This document shows, one piece after another, positions 1 through 12,938 of a stretch of 64,000 nt of DNA. The stretch comes from Anoplopoma fimbria (Eukaryota > Chordata > Actinopteri > Perciformes > Anoplopomatidae). The position numbers and the translations under genes are program-made. The DNA lies in contig NC_072450.1 in NCBI RefSeq assembly GCF_027596085.1, positions 1,234,103 to 1,298,102 of the forward strand. The letters are read 5' to 3'. The notes beneath the pieces were generated by a model. That model did no database searches, was not told the DNA's origin, and saw only the letters and a list, made by a program, of their open reading frames with translations. Numbering within the stretch: the first letter of the stretch is position 1; every line of letters begins with the position of its first letter.

Positions 1-230
1 GAGACTCTGCTGAAAACCAGAGGTTAGAAAAGATATGATGATAGAGACGAAGGAAGAGGAAGAGAGAGTTTACAAACTAGACTCTGGGAGGAAAAGAAGG
101 TGAAGCAGCACGACGAGAAAAAAACCTGCAGATCATAAATTATTCAGACAAGTTGTTTTTATAGGAGCATGAAAAAAAATCAGACGAGGACAACTTTCAC
201 TGAGCTGAGACTCAACTCTAAGTACTTTCA

Positions 231-232
<2 letters not shown>

Positions 233-296
<64 letters not shown>
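233..296. repeat. (AC)n microsatellite
   Basis: 32 uninterrupted AC units. Confidence 0.98.
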
Positions 297-299
<3 letters not shown>

Positions 300-414
300 A
301 ATATATACACAGGTATATTCAAGGTGAGGCTGAAGATCCAGAAGAGGCATCATATGCAAATAGCCCATATGTGCTGCCTGTCAGAGGCTCACAGGTACTC
401 TGGACACACACAAG

Positions 415-415
<1 letters not shown>

Positions 416-507
<92 letters not shown>
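416..507. repeat. (GT)n microsatellite
   Basis: About 45 GT units; with the (AC)n tract at 625-694 it forms an inverted pair that could fold back. Confidence 0.98.
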
Positions 508-508
<1 letters not shown>

Positions 509-622
509 TAAGAGGTGTGACAGCTGATAGTGGGAAGATTGGGGTCAGAGGTCAGATGGGACGCCTTAAGGACAGCTGGACGACCGTCCTGAGAAGCCTT
601 GTTACTGTACACTAAACACACA

Positions 623-624
<2 letters not shown>

Positions 625-694
<70 letters not shown>
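625..694. repeat. (AC)n microsatellite
   Basis: 35 AC units. Confidence 0.98.
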
Positions 695-696
<2 letters not shown>

Positions 697-1930
697 GTGT
701 ACATAATAATTAACCTTCTCTGACCCACCTTCTGCTGTACTCTTCGTCATCTTTTCCATTTAAAACTTTGGAGATGTATTTGATGATTTTTAGTTTTAAA
801 ACCAAAATGTATCAAATTTTATTCACTCAGAAATCAAACACAACATATTTTCTCTGCGTTGTTTTAATAAAATCTATTAATCTTGGAAAGTCAACAGTGT
901 TTGGAGGTTAATGGTCTTAGACATGAAAAACACCAGCATGGTCCTTTAAATTCTGCTTTCAGGATGAAGCTCAGTGTTTTTACTGAACTTCATCAGAAAT
1001 ACACTTTTGATTTGTTCGTTTTTGTTTTTTAAAGAGCACATTGATCCAAAACAGATTTTGATTTATGACCCTTCCATCAAATTTAAAAGAAGCAACTTTC
1101 CTTTGACTTGTTTATGAATCTTAAACAAACCCTGCAGGACAAATTGTCAACGACATTCTTCAATAAGACGTAACATGTGAGATCTCTCCGTGCTCTCTTC
1201 ATGAACTGGATTTTACTGCTGCAGACTCTCAAACGTTGTTGTTCTTCCTGCTGAAGAAACCACTGAATCGGCAGTTTACATAAAACGAGGCTCTCTCGTG
1301 AGGAGGAGAGAGAAGATTTGGGGTAAAATGCAAATCAGCTGCTAATTATACATCAGCTCAGTGAATTGCTTTTACTGAAGAAAACAAAAATGGAGACTTT
1401 TTCTTAGGAAAGAATGCTTTATTAGGAAAAAAGATCAGATAATTATGAAATGAAAAGCTTTAATTAGAATAAAGAAGATTATAAATGTCATGCACTTTAA
1501 AGATGCTTTTCTTTCAATTATACAGATATTTTAATTATGAAATATTAGATACTTAGATGTAATTGAACAATTTAGAAGTGATGAAAACAAATAAATATTT
1601 TATAATGAATAAATGATGAGACTAGAAACTGTTCTTGATATATATAAGAGCTGATTTCCACTCAGACTTTTGAATTTCTCATATTTTTCTTATTTGTGTT
1701 TTTCAAACCGAGCGTGTGCAGTTTGTGTCTTTTGTGTCATTTTTCTGCAAACAAAGTGTCTCCAAGGTCGGATCAGAGTTCCCTAACGCCTGCAGACGAG
1801 CCGTCACATGTTCACAGTTTATCTGTATGTGCAGAGCGGCCGGTGTGATCGCTGCAGACACGTCCTTAATATTTGATGAACTGCCAGATGGCGAAGTGGA
1901 GCCTTTGATTACCATCTTTAACATAGGAAG

Positions 1931-1934
<4 letters not shown>
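695..1934. other. AT-rich unique-looking DNA, nothing recognised
   Basis: No supportable exon, repeat end or RNA gene. Open frames are short and broken. Confidence 0.5.
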
Positions 1935-2026
<92 letters not shown>

Positions 2027-2030
2027 GTGT
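1935..2030. repeat. (GT)n microsatellite
   Basis: About 48 units, one GC interruption near the end. Confidence 0.98.
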
Positions 2031-2126
2031 TCTTCAATGGCGGGGTTCCTGGCGGGGTTCCGATCAAAGAATCCAAATCTGATGGCAGACACAAGTCAAG
2101 AGCCAGACGCACACATCAATAATTCA

Positions 2127-2127
<1 letters not shown>

Positions 2128-2189
<62 letters not shown>
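2128..2189. repeat. (AC)n microsatellite
   Basis: About 31 AC units; an inverted partner of the (GT)n tract at 1935-2030. Confidence 0.98.
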
Positions 2190-2191
<2 letters not shown>

Positions 2192-2876
2192 TAGAGTAAC
2201 TGCCAAAACTAAGGAGTTAAGCTGAGACAAAGACTGAAGATAACTGTGGATAAAATATGTCAGAAATAAACAACAGACTTTTTCATCTCAACATTTCTTT
2301 TATTCTTTAGTTTCGTGCAGATAAAATTCTGATGATTCTTTTATCTCCTCAAATGAGTTTTATTCCCCTAAAGGATAAGCTGTAAAACTTGAAAGTCAGT
2401 GAACTTTTTCTGCCTATAAAGGAACAAAGAAGTACTTATCTACCATTAGTTTTTTAGTCAGAAACATACTGTGAAAACATTGCACCATGAGCCTTGTATT
2501 ATTTGATTTTTAACTTTTTATTGAACTTTTATTTTCGAGGGTTCGTCCCACTTAGTTTGTGAATGTTTTGGACAAGAGAGATCTGGACAATAAGGCTGCA
2601 GACCAAACAATGTTAAATCAGGTAATGGATAAAACATCACAAAACACAGATGAACAAACATTTATGTTTGATGGAACTCTGGTGAGGAGTCAAACAACTC
2701 GCCCCATAACTGCTTGTGAGTTCTGTTCTCTGCTCGTTTCCACACTTGGGTTCCATTGCAGTGAGAACATAATCCAATGCAGTGCAGGAAGTAAACCGGA
2801 AAACAGAATGCCTGCCAACAAACGGAACCAGAGTTCGATTAAAAGGATTAAATGTTGAGGTATTGGTGTTAAATGA
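2190..2876. other. Non-coding stretch, nothing recognised
   Basis: Contains two overlapping short open frames at 2559-3002 on opposite strands, neither with a recognisable domain. Confidence 0.5.
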
Positions 2877-3265
2877 ACGGAATCCAGAATCCAGTGTGTC
2901 TGTTGCCTCCACATGGCTCTCAGCATTTTGACGGCTGAGCTGGCAGCTAGAAGCTAACTTGCTAACCGCGCAAACAAACAAAAACAGCAACAAAAAGTGC
3001 ACCTGAGTTTGATTACAAAAGATTCAGTTTTGACTTGTGAAAGGTTGTAGGAAGTCAGGCTGTTGAGCTGTTGAGCTGTGGAGCTGTGGAAAAGGACTAA
3101 ACACTGGAGCGGCCCTCGTGTCCAATATGTCTCTTTTGTCATTTTTCAGAAACGTTGATGTTAAATTTGCACTTTGCTGAATCCAGAGCATATCTGTTGC
3201 CTCCACACGGCTCTCAACACGTCGCTAACAGCGCTAACGGTGCAAACAATGGCAACAAAACCCAA
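2877..3265. repeat. Two copies of a roughly 100-bp repeat
   Basis: gaatccag...tctgttgcctccacatggct at 2879-2925 recurs as gaatccagagcatatctgtt, gcctccacacggctctcaac at 3179-3220, and both are followed by gctaac...gcaaacaa...acaaaa. A related piece is at 52915-52990. Confidence 0.6.
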
Positions 3266-3632
3266 CCCTGTCAGCAGGATGACAGAAAAACAACCAGCTT
3301 CTCATGAGACGTGGTGGAGGTGTGCAGCGTGGTGGAGGAAGAAGCCTCTAAATGTTGGAGTGGATCAGTACACGGCCTTGGCGGAGCTCTTCTAGCTCTG
3401 CTTAGTTTCTCACCTGCATCGACTCTGCCTTCACAATTCTCTCAAGGACAATTCCTTCTTTGTGAAAATGACACAATAACACTGCAAATGTTCATGTTGG
3501 GTTTTCTGATGATGTGGGTTCCTAAAGCCTGTTACCATGGTAATCTCATTCAGTTTGCTTCCTTCCATCTCACATGACATTAACATGGAGCTGTGAAGCC
3601 AGAGGAACGATCAATGTCAAGGACAACTGACA

Positions 3633-3930
3633 GGGGCGGCTGTGGCGTAGTGGAGAGCAAGGTAGCTCTCCAATCAGAGGGTCGGTGGTTCGATACCCGG
3701 CTTCGGCAGTCGATGTGTCCTTGGGCAAGACACTTAACCCCAAGTTGCTCCTGAAGGCCATCGGTGTGGACTGATGATGAATGTTAGTTAGAGTCTGATG
3801 GTGGCACCTTGATGGTAGCCTGTCATCAGTGTGTGAATGGGTGAATGATATGTAACATACTACTGACTGTAAGTCGCTTTGGAGAAAAGCCTCTGCTACA
3901 TGACTCTAATGTAATGTTATGTAATGTACA
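3633..3930 (+). mobile_element. tRNA-derived SINE of the V-SINE type
   Basis: It begins with a tRNA-like head: box A-like TGGCGTAGTGG at about 3642 and box B GGTTCGATACC at 3687-3697, the internal RNA polymerase III promoter. Then follows the conserved central part of V-SINEs (tgtccttgggcaagacactt, then aaccccaagttgctcctga). The tail is gtaagtcgctttggagaaaa followed by TGTAATG-type repeats, shared with LINEs of the L2 type that would provide the reverse transcriptase. No clear target duplication was found. It is not a functional tRNA gene, since it lacks a foldable acceptor stem. Confidence 0.88.
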
Positions 3931-5952
3931 GGAAACCTGGTCTCTAAAAACAGACCAATTGGACATATGGATTTGTTTTTGCTGCATTTGTTTGACTTAT
4001 CACTGATTTAAAGTTAACAGTGATGAGCAGCTTTATGCAGTTTCCTGGTTGATATTTGGTCAAGTTTAATACACATTACTTTAGTCAGAACTTAACAAAT
4101 GAGAATAGTGTCATTTAAAGTTAAATATCCAGTTTTTCCATGCACATTTATTTAGAACATGAACTGATACAGACTAAAAACAATAATTGTTTGAATGATT
4201 ACACAAAGTACAGTGATGTGAAGATGATTGGAGCATTAAATGTAGTTGTTTTAGAAAAAAAACGTCAAATAAAATAGAGTTAAGGGACGGCTTTCCTAAG
4301 AATAGATAATATCTGTTGGACCACACGGATGCTCGTAGCTAACAGTGCTGACAGAGCTAACAGCGCTAACAGTGCTAACAGAGCTAACAGAGCTAACAGC
4401 CCACGGCCGGCTGGCTATGTGAACAAAGAGAGGAAACGCTCTGATAACAACAAACACAGAGGGAGAGACTTCATTCTCTGATCATGAAGACGTTACTCCT
4501 CGATATCTTTACATCATAGTCTGATGATTTATAAATGCTCTGAATGTCGTACAGAAAAACTTTAATATCGGACAACGTAGACAAATATAAGCTTCAAACC
4601 TCTCGAGGGTGTCTTGCTACAGATATGAATTTTCCACATCATAAAATACAGTATATGATAAAACTACATTACATTTATAGTCTCTTACATGGATCTCATA
4701 ATTGGGTCTGATAAAATGAATCCCTGACGTCAAAGAAGACTCTTAACGAAATGGATGTATCGATGAAGTTTGTAAGGTGACATGTTTGGAGGGATGACTT
4801 CCTGTAGGAGACAGTTGATTGACAGGAGGAAGAGCAGCGAGTGAAGCAGCACTAATGGAATCAGGAGAAGATTCAGAGATCCTCATGTTCACTCTGATGG
4901 ATGATCTCATTCTGGTTTCATTGGGAACAAGATCGGAGGAAAAATTAGCCCTGAAGTCTGCACAGACAGGAAACTAACTGAGTAAGAAAACCAATCTGAG
5001 CTCACGTCTCCTCCTCTGGACAGGTGTCTATTAGACAGACACAACATTTAGACTCACCTGTTAAATCCTAAAGGTTTAATGTGGCGATCAATCAGAGATG
5101 TTGAGAAAGTAAATGCATTTACGAAATTCTTCAAAAGCTGACACTCACGGAGGGAATTATATATCCATCTTTACGATCACAACTATCAATCTGAATTCTC
5201 TCTGAAGTTCTCTTCTTTTCATTATTTACATAAATATTTCTGTTGTTTTTCACATGAACAACACAGGAGAGACAAACTTTATCCACATATTTAAAGAATA
5301 TCACATCTCCTTTCTCGGCTTTTCATCATTCAAGTGACCAACTATCAAAACTTGTGCTCTCTGAAGAGCACGTTGTACATGTGAAATAAAAAGCATTATT
5401 CTAAAATAAAAATATCCGGCTGCAGGCGTTAAAACTGAAGCTTTCATGTCTGCAGGTTGTAAAATGTTTGAGTGAGGCATTATCAGTAAATCTAATGTTC
5501 TACTGGCGCCAAAGTGCTGATTTTAAAACAAGCCATTATGGATAGATGTGGATTATTGGGAATGGTACTTTAGTACAGCCAGATTTAAATTATAGGCACT
5601 TTAAGCAGAAAATCGGAGCTATAAAACATGAATTCTTAACAGGAAACATAAAATGAGATGAAAAGAAATTCACAATCTGCCTCTGACAGATGAATTCTGT
5701 ACCTCATGTTTCTTACAGCCTCATTTCAGCTTCATGTAAGACAAAAAATCCAGAATAACAACAAAAAGCTCATTTGACTTGTTCCTGTTTCTGTTTCCTT
5801 TCATAAGGAAGTCTTCAGAAAGAGGTCAACATCTGGAAACGAGACATATTCATCAGATCCACACTATAGAAACAACAAAATGACATTTAAAAAAGTTGGT
5901 TTGTATTGAAAACAGGTAAAATCTCCTCCTGAGCAAACGGCAATCTCTAAAA
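3931..5952. other. Non-coding stretch between the SINE and family A copy 1
   Basis: Apart from the 9-bp tract at 4337-4400 I see nothing. There are no open frames above about 60 codons. Confidence 0.5.
4337..4400. repeat. 9-bp GCTAACAGN tandem tract
   Basis: Seven copies of gctaacagt/c/a. The same words occur in 2-4 copies at about 3223-3240 and 52972-52998 within related flanking sequence. Confidence 0.85.
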
Positions 5953-6500
5953 GGTGAATCCAGTGCTTCCTGTGTTAAAGCTGCATTCTCTCTGCTGTCC
6001 ACCAGGGGGCGACTCCTCTGGTTGTATAGAAGTCTATGAGAAAATGACTCTACTTCTCTCTTGATTTATTCCCTCAGTAAACATTGTAAACATGAGTTTA
6101 TGGTCTCAATCTCTAGTTTCAAGTCTTCTTCAATACAGCATGATGTTCATTTAGTAAATGATGCTCCATTTAGAGTCAAACAGACCATAAAGCAGGGGAT
6201 GCTTTAGGGCGGGGCTACACACTGATTGACAGGTCCACACCAGAGACGTTGTCCTGTCTGGGAGTTGTTTCTGTCTAACAACTTTAACTCTTTGTCCGTG
6301 TGCTTTAACTTCATGAGAGTTAACTGTTACATTTTTGGTTGCCTAAAAATGTTGGTTCTGCTGTCCTTAAATCCACCCTCTCCTGTCACTCTGGTTGCAA
6401 AAAAACAAGATGGGGCTAGCCAAAAACCAAGCTAGCGACGAGATCGAAATGCAAAAAAACAAGACGACCAATAATCAAGATGGCGACGGTTAAAAACAAA
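5953..6500 (+). repeat. Interspersed repeat family A, copy 1
   Basis: Contains the family core: cgactcctctggttgtatag, ctctcttgatttattccctc, catgatgttcatttagtaaa, ggggatgctttagggcgggg, cacactgattgacagg. After 6250 the copy is disrupted, but the arm word ggttgcaaaaaaacaagatgg-like sequence reappears near 6395. No protein is encoded. It is probably a non-autonomous element, as it is repeated at least eight times in the window in both orientations. Confidence 0.8.
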
Positions 6501-6577
6501 ATGATGTCAGCCAAAAATAAAAGTTAGAAACAGTCTCTGGCTCCAAGGTCTTTATTTGGCTTGTGTATGCAATGCAA

Positions 6578-6720
<143 letters not shown>

Positions 6721-7557
6721 TCTGCTGGGAGAGCGATGAGATCGTAGCTCCAGCTGCCTCCGGCATACAGAACAACACATAATCCTCCTCTTTATGATTG
6801 GATGATTGCATGTCAACAAATCCCAGAGTCTCTAACCAGCACTGATATAAAGTCTGCAGACGGAAGAGGAACAGTTTCACAGCGGAAATATACAGGTCAC
6901 ATCCAGAAACCAGCTCCATGCTGCTGGATGACAGGAAGTCTGTGAAGAAAGAGGGAACGGGATGAGATTCCTGTAACACTCATTCCACCGGAGAACAAGT
7001 CACTGGAAGGATGAACTTCAGAGAGAAATGTAACTGTTATTACATATGACTGTTTGTATGGAGAGAAGATAACATGTCAGTGAAATGGAAACAGAAGTCA
7101 TTTGATTTGATCTCCAACACTTTGAAATTAGCTTTCCAATGAATGTTATTGTGTGAATGCTAGCATTAAAGTGCCTATATCTAGCATTTAACATGCATGT
7201 TCACAACTATTGGACATCGTTGATATAGCAGTTCAATGTAGTAGCATATATGTATGAATGTAAGAAATACAAATGTGTTATCGGCAAGCATCTACGCTGT
7301 CACATGCATTTAACAACTAGTCCTCCTGGATGTTGTCAACCTCTTACCACTGTTCAGTGTAAACATGTGTTACTTACACCACTGCTATGTATAGGTAGCT
7401 ACTGATATCTTTGGAAAGCTAAGATTCTTGTGATTCGATTGATGCAAACCATTTCAAGATCCGATCACAACAGCAGGTACAATCACCGCCTCTGTCAGTC
7501 CACCACCAAACAAACAAACAGCTACAAACTTGTGTCAGCTCATCTATGAAGCCTCAT

Positions 7558-7735
7558 AGTGATCCACAGATCAATAACATTCACTAGTGATCCACAGATC
7601 AATAACATTCACTAGTGATCCACAGGTCAATAACATCCACAGGTCAATAACATTCACTAGTGATCCACAGATCAATAACATTCACTAGTGATCCACAGAT
7701 CAATAACATTCACTAGTGATCCACAGATCATCTTG
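7558..7735. repeat. 28-bp tandem array
   Basis: Unit agtgatccacagatcaataa followed by cattcact, about six copies. One copy (7614-7660) contains an internal partial duplication (ccacaggtcaataacat twice). Confidence 0.95.
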
Positions 7736-9092
7736 TTACATTGGCAAAGGTCCAGACGATCCAATCCAGTAAAGTATTTGGTCCAGAACACATTATTACA
7801 TCAATAAACACCCACGGACTGCTGCTGCATCATTTCAAATTAGCCGGCAGATTATTGTATATTATTATTAATTGTTCGTTCGCATGTAAACATTGCAGAA
7901 ATCTCACTATGAAGATGGCCGCTGCACTCTGACCTTTCAATTGACACCTCATTTGACCCATGAGGAGCTTCCATGTCCAGTCTACAGCCGACAACAGCCA
8001 ACGAGAGTGCGCGTTGAAGGAAAGGGCCCGCCCCTCTTCTTGTGTGTAAAGAGCGAGCCAATGGCAACCGATTGCTCTGATGATTGACGCTTCGTAGAGC
8101 AAATGAAATTTCAAAAACAACGATGTGCCGCTTCAGGGGTTTATTTAAAAGCGTGTAAGTCCAGTAAGTCCGTGCGTAACGCCAACAGCTGCTGCAGCTC
8201 TGTGCACGTCCGTGCGTAAAAGGCGTAAAGTACTATAATCTGTTTATGCTTCAGTTACTCTGAGTCAGCAATACTGATAGTGAATCTGGATATGGGATAG
8301 GATACCTCTCAGTGTCGCCTTTCATTACAGCCTAAATGATGAGACTAGTAGCCTTTCTAGCCTAGGTAAGTGACCATGGTTACCAAGGGTCCTTTGGAGT
8401 CTCCAAATGGCCTTTTTTGGGAACGCCTAGACATACCCTTAGAAAAACATGTGTAAAATATTCATTTTCTGTGGTATTGTTATCAAATGTGAACTGGGAC
8501 TAGGTAAGGCTTCATGCTGTGGTCCCATTGTGTTTTCCAGCTCATAAGTCTCAGCTACAGTCATCTGCAGGCATCTGTTTGCAAAAAAATATTCAGGCTG
8601 AAATAAAAACCTTCTACTTCAGTGTGTTTAAACTTCTATTACTCAATGCCAGTAGCACTAAGAGTGATTCTGTTGGGAAAGAACTTCAGAGTGTTACCTT
8701 TCAAAAGAGACCAAAACCATGCAGGTACTCCAAATGGTTCAGGAACAGCTTTCCATTGACTTTGGGTGTGCCTCGGATAGGCGTTTTAGGCAAATTGTAC
8801 CGGAGTGGTAAGGGGTTTTAAGAGAATGTAGCATGTTAGCATGTTAGCACATCAACCAAGCGTCAACATCCTGTGCTGATAAATGAAAGGCTCTAACAGC
8901 CAGTAAATCTACATCGACTTCTATTTTAAAATGGCCAACTTCACAGCAGAAATAAACATATCTACAGCCTGCTGCTGAAACCAGTTCTGGTCTCTAAAGC
9001 TGATATCCTGGTTCATGACACCTGTACAGGGGGAGGCTCTTTATAGAGCTCACCTGTTTAAATGTTATCGAGGCTTAAAGTTAGTCATCAGA

Positions 9093-9212
9093 GACAGGTG
9101 GGTGTGGTCTCTTTCAGAGACAGGTGGGTGTGGTCTCTTTCAGAGGCAGGTGGGTGTGGTCTCTTTCAGAGGCAGGTGGGTGTGGTCTCAGGTGGGTGTG
9201 GTCTCAGGTGGC
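9093..9212. repeat. 26-bp tandem array
   Basis: caggtgggtgtggtctcttt followed by cagagg, four copies, then two shortened copies (caggtgggtgtggtct). It is transcribed in no recognised gene. Confidence 0.95.
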
Positions 9213-9986
9213 TAGCTGCTAGCTGTCTGTCCTGCTTCCTCACCTGGTCGCCTCAGACTCAAACAGATACTACGTCTATTTTTTACTGTCTATGATCATA
9301 TATATCATGTTCAGTATGTATTCAGTGTTTTTTATGAGAATGAATGTTTTGTATTAAAGGGTCAAACTCTTAAAGGTGCCCAGCCCACATTTAAAGGCGT
9401 TTAAAAAGACATTACTAACATCCCCTTCAGTTAGGAGAAGGTGCTGTATACAAGTCAAACACATTATATCATAAACGACAAATTAAACTCTCATATGTAG
9501 ACGTTTTTTGTGTATCTGCATATTAATGCATTCATTAACTCGAAGATGATGATAAAAAGGAAAGCAAAATATAAAATGCATTTCGTTCTCATTCTCATAC
9601 AGATCAGATGACGCTTCCTGCCAGTTTCCATTGAAAGAACGTTTCAAAAGAAAGATGATAACTAAAGGATAAACCTAAATATAAATAATTGAAAAGAACT
9701 GAACCAATATTAAACATGAACTAAGTTTTGGGTATTACCTTTTTTTCTAAAAGTGCATTATCTGTCCTTGACGACACGGCAATGTCTGAGGAGGAGTAAG
9801 TTATATAAACATGCTAATGCACGAAATCAATGAATGTGAGACTGTGTTACAGACGAGACCTGTTGATGACAGTTAGCCAATATTCTCTTTTTATTCCATT
9901 TACCGAGCCACTTTTCCTCCTGCTTCTAGATTGGCTGTGAGCCCTCTGATCCGTTCCACAGAAGAAGTCGGAGCACTGAGTGTGGT

Positions 9987-9989
<3 letters not shown>

Positions 9990-10031
<42 letters not shown>
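9990..10031. repeat. (TG)n microsatellite
   Basis: About 21 TG units. Confidence 0.97.
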
Positions 10032-10032
<1 letters not shown>

Positions 10033-10699
10033 GGTGTTTTAAGTCTATGCGTCGAGGCTTTCAGCAGCAGCACCGTGACATTTCCCGAGCTGGCGGAGCA
10101 GCAGAGGTGAACGGTTACTCGGGTGTGACTTTCCAAAGTGAGGCGGTAATAAAGACCTGGGAGGACGGCTCCGCTCGGCTCCGACCTCCATTACGGAGTG
10201 ATTGTTGGAGCCCGGGGAGCCGCTCCGGCAGCATCGTCACCCCCGATGAAAAAGCAGAAGGTCAACCAGGAAGGAAAGTCTAACAAAAATGTAACAGACC
10301 TTTTTTATTCCTCCAGTAAAACAGGAGAACTGATGGTAACATATAAAAACCTCTCAACAGTTACCCAGCATAGATTATTAAAACCCATAAAATGTCAGAA
10401 AACCAACGACCCACGTATCCTAGTTTCCATTAACATCATAAATCACAAGGATATTAAATATACAGTCATATAAAACAGAGACATTCAGCAGCTCTTCACC
10501 ATTAAGAGGCTGAAAGAGTTCGCTGATACTGCTGTGTATGTGTAGCATATGTGCAAGCAGCTTATTACGACCTATATTTACGGGGTGGATGGACGAGTCA
10601 AACAAACACAGGACTTTCACCCAGGAGACTGCTGTTAGTGTCACCTTGTGAAACTAAATCAGTGTTTTTACTTTTGTAATGTATGCTTAAGTTACGTAG
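10032..10699. other. CpG-rich pocket followed by non-coding DNA
   Basis: 10060-10290 has many CpGs (gcgtcgaggctttcagcagc, ggacggctccgctcggctcc) and an open frame across 10198-10473. It resembles a small CpG island or old exon, but no splice sites or protein family are recognisable. Confidence 0.35.
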
Positions 10700-11345
10700 G
10701 TGATCTAAGACAAACTATCCTAAAACAAAGGTTCGTTGTTGCGAAAAGTTACTCTTCATTTTTGGAGCCATTTCCTATTAAAGTCCAGAAACACTTTTGC
10801 GCTTGATATATTGATAAAGTATTTTCAAAATAAACTTCCGTCTTCACAGGAATCTCAGATTGGTGAAATACTTAGATGGGTTCAGAAAAAGGTCGTCGCT
10901 TGGGTTAAAAGTACTGTTACTGAAGTACACAAGTTACGTGACAAAATCATCAACGTTGACTTTTTCGTTTCACACGGGGAACAAACAGCGACAACATCTC
11001 CTGGCTGAAAGATATCTGGTTGTTGAACCTATCCACTTCTTCCAGCCCGGTTTGTGTTTTAGCGATATTTATGTCCTCGGTCAAGAATATGTGGATAATC
11101 CACAAATTAAGGAGCATTATTTTTCGTATGTACTGCTTCGAATGCTGGATGAGAACAGCTTGCATGAGTTACAAACAAATTTACTTATTTTATTCAGAAC
11201 TATGACCTTTTCCAAAACATATCCAAGTAGTTTTGTTTCAATTCACAATGTTGACCTCATGTATAAAAGTGAGACCGTTTCACCGTGTTTGTCTCTGGTG
11301 CTCTCAGACAGTCACATCATTGACAAACTACCTGTTCTATTGTTC
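10700..11345 (+). repeat. Interspersed repeat family B, copy at 10.7 kb
   Basis: Marker words: aaaataaacttccgtcttca, tcgcttgggttaaaagtact, gacttttt cgtttcacac, and atctcctggctgaaagat followed by ggttgttgaacc. It is open in one frame for 163 codons, but the translation matches nothing I recognise and the other copies do not keep that frame, so no gene is called. Confidence 0.55.
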
Positions 11346-12938
11346 AGGTGACTTTAATGATTTATTTATGGTCAAAATGTAAGTTTCTGTCGGTTATACA
11401 GTCTCGCTTAAAAACAGGAGAAAAGGACGTTGTTACATGAGATGAATTTGTTTCATCCCTTTTTTCCCTTTTTTTTCTTTCTACTTTATGTGTGAGCAGT
11501 TTTCAAGAAATAATTGTTGGAGTTTTGTCTTTTTCCTTTCGTAGTTCACAGAAGATATAAACAGAACTGTTAGTTACATATCTGCCAGAGAAAACAGATG
11601 GCTGCTAAGTTTAATAAAAACTCTCATATTAGGAGAGGAACAGCAGAAGACTTGGTGTGAATATCTGCTGACTACATCAAAACACAGAGAATACCGTCTG
11701 CGTCGTCGGCTGCGTCGTCGGCTACGTCGTCGGCTACGTCGTCGTCAGATTGATATTTGTATGGTGTCGATCCAGACATCCAAACGCGTTAACTCAAACT
11801 TGAGCTGTAGTTGTTGCCCTGACATCATTATATCTGGATTCAGGAGGAAGTAAATGAACATACTTACAGATTTTGAGCATTTTAAACTGAATACATGGCT
11901 ACGGGTCAATGCATCTGTTATTGTGCAGAGGTCATTGAATAATCAGCATGAGGTTGGGTCTCTACATCAGGACAGACAGAGGACAGATAATAAACAGACT
12001 AAATAAAAGGGGTCAGAGTAGCAGCAGTGGACTTATGCATTTAAATCTGCATTAAAATATTGATTAGTGTCGTCATTGAATTATCAAGGGGACTCTTGTG
12101 CTTCTATGTTGAGTATTATTGATAATGAAACTTCTAAATGTGATTTAAATAAACGTCTCTGTTTGGACGTCGGCCACAGAACGTTTCCTCTCCTTGTTCA
12201 CTCTGCTTCTTGTTATCTCGCCGTTGCACCACCCCCGCCTTATTCCGCTTACTGTTATTAAAGAATATATATTTAATTGGTAGCAGATTAAACTGGCAGA
12301 GCTGTAATGAGATGCCATTTTACCGCGGCAGTAGGAGTCGCCATCTGCCTCCATCTGCCGTCTCTCGTTCTCCAGCACCTACACACAAACACACACAATG
12401 ACCACCGGCGTGCACGCACAAAGACACGCACACACGCCGACACCGTGCATCATATACAGGAGATCAGAGCGCCGCATGCAGCAGGTAGAGAGGTTCTTTA
12501 ATCCGGCGTGCAGGTGGTTCCACCGACCTCACGCCAGGACGACGATGGAGGGAAGACGACACGCCAGAAAATGTTCATTACGCTCCGACTCCTCTTCCTC
12601 CTGTCCACTCTCCTCACTGAACATCTGATATTAAAGGTGTTTATATATCCTCAGACGCTCCTCCTCATCATTTCTCTCCTGTGAGGTGTGAAGTAATATC
12701 AGGAAACACCAGTTCTCCTACTGCAAACTGTGAGAAGATGAAATAATCCCCCTCTATAGCAGCCAGGATTCTAGAAACACTACACCTACGTGAGGCTGGT
12801 TTTAATAAGATGTGTGCAACCAGCAGGTTGATGATTGTTGTACCAGTTGATCATTTTCAGATGCATTTCAAGACTTGATGGACTCAAAATCATAGACTGC
12901 CTACAAGAAGAGGTAGTCGTTGAGATATATATTATAAG
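11346..12938. other. Non-coding stretch, nothing recognised except the 12-bp tract
   Basis: Short overlapping open frames at 12145-12628 on both strands show no domain. A CpG-richer section lies at 12400-12560. Confidence 0.45.
11695..11745. repeat. 12-bp GTCGTCGGCTAC tandem tract
   Basis: Four copies of cgtcgtcggctac/gc, CpG-rich. Confidence 0.9.

Larger units (their letters stand above)
6721..9989. other. Non-coding stretch with two tandem arrays
   Basis: Holds the arrays at 7558 and 9093. Around 7960-8240 it is CpG-richer (gccgacaacagccaacgaga, ccgtgcgtaacgcc, cgtccgtgcgtaaaaggcgt). No exon or promoter can be supported. Confidence 0.45.

Noticed and set aside
297..759. Open frames of 66-146 codons across the microsatellites at 233-694 (also at 1703-2225, 6490-6979, 36961-37254, 55215-55616)
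   Set aside because: They are Cys-Val or Thr-His runs produced by (GT)n/(AC)n tracts; both strands are open for the same trivial reason.
3633..3710. tRNA gene
   Set aside because: Boxes A and B are present, but the sequence continues into a SINE body and tail and does not form a proper acceptor stem.
7558..7735. CRISPR-like array with 28-bp repeats
   Set aside because: Head-to-tail units without spacers; an ordinary minisatellite.
10860..11351. 163-codon open frame
   Set aside because: It lies in repeat family B, is not kept in other copies and has no recognisable domain.
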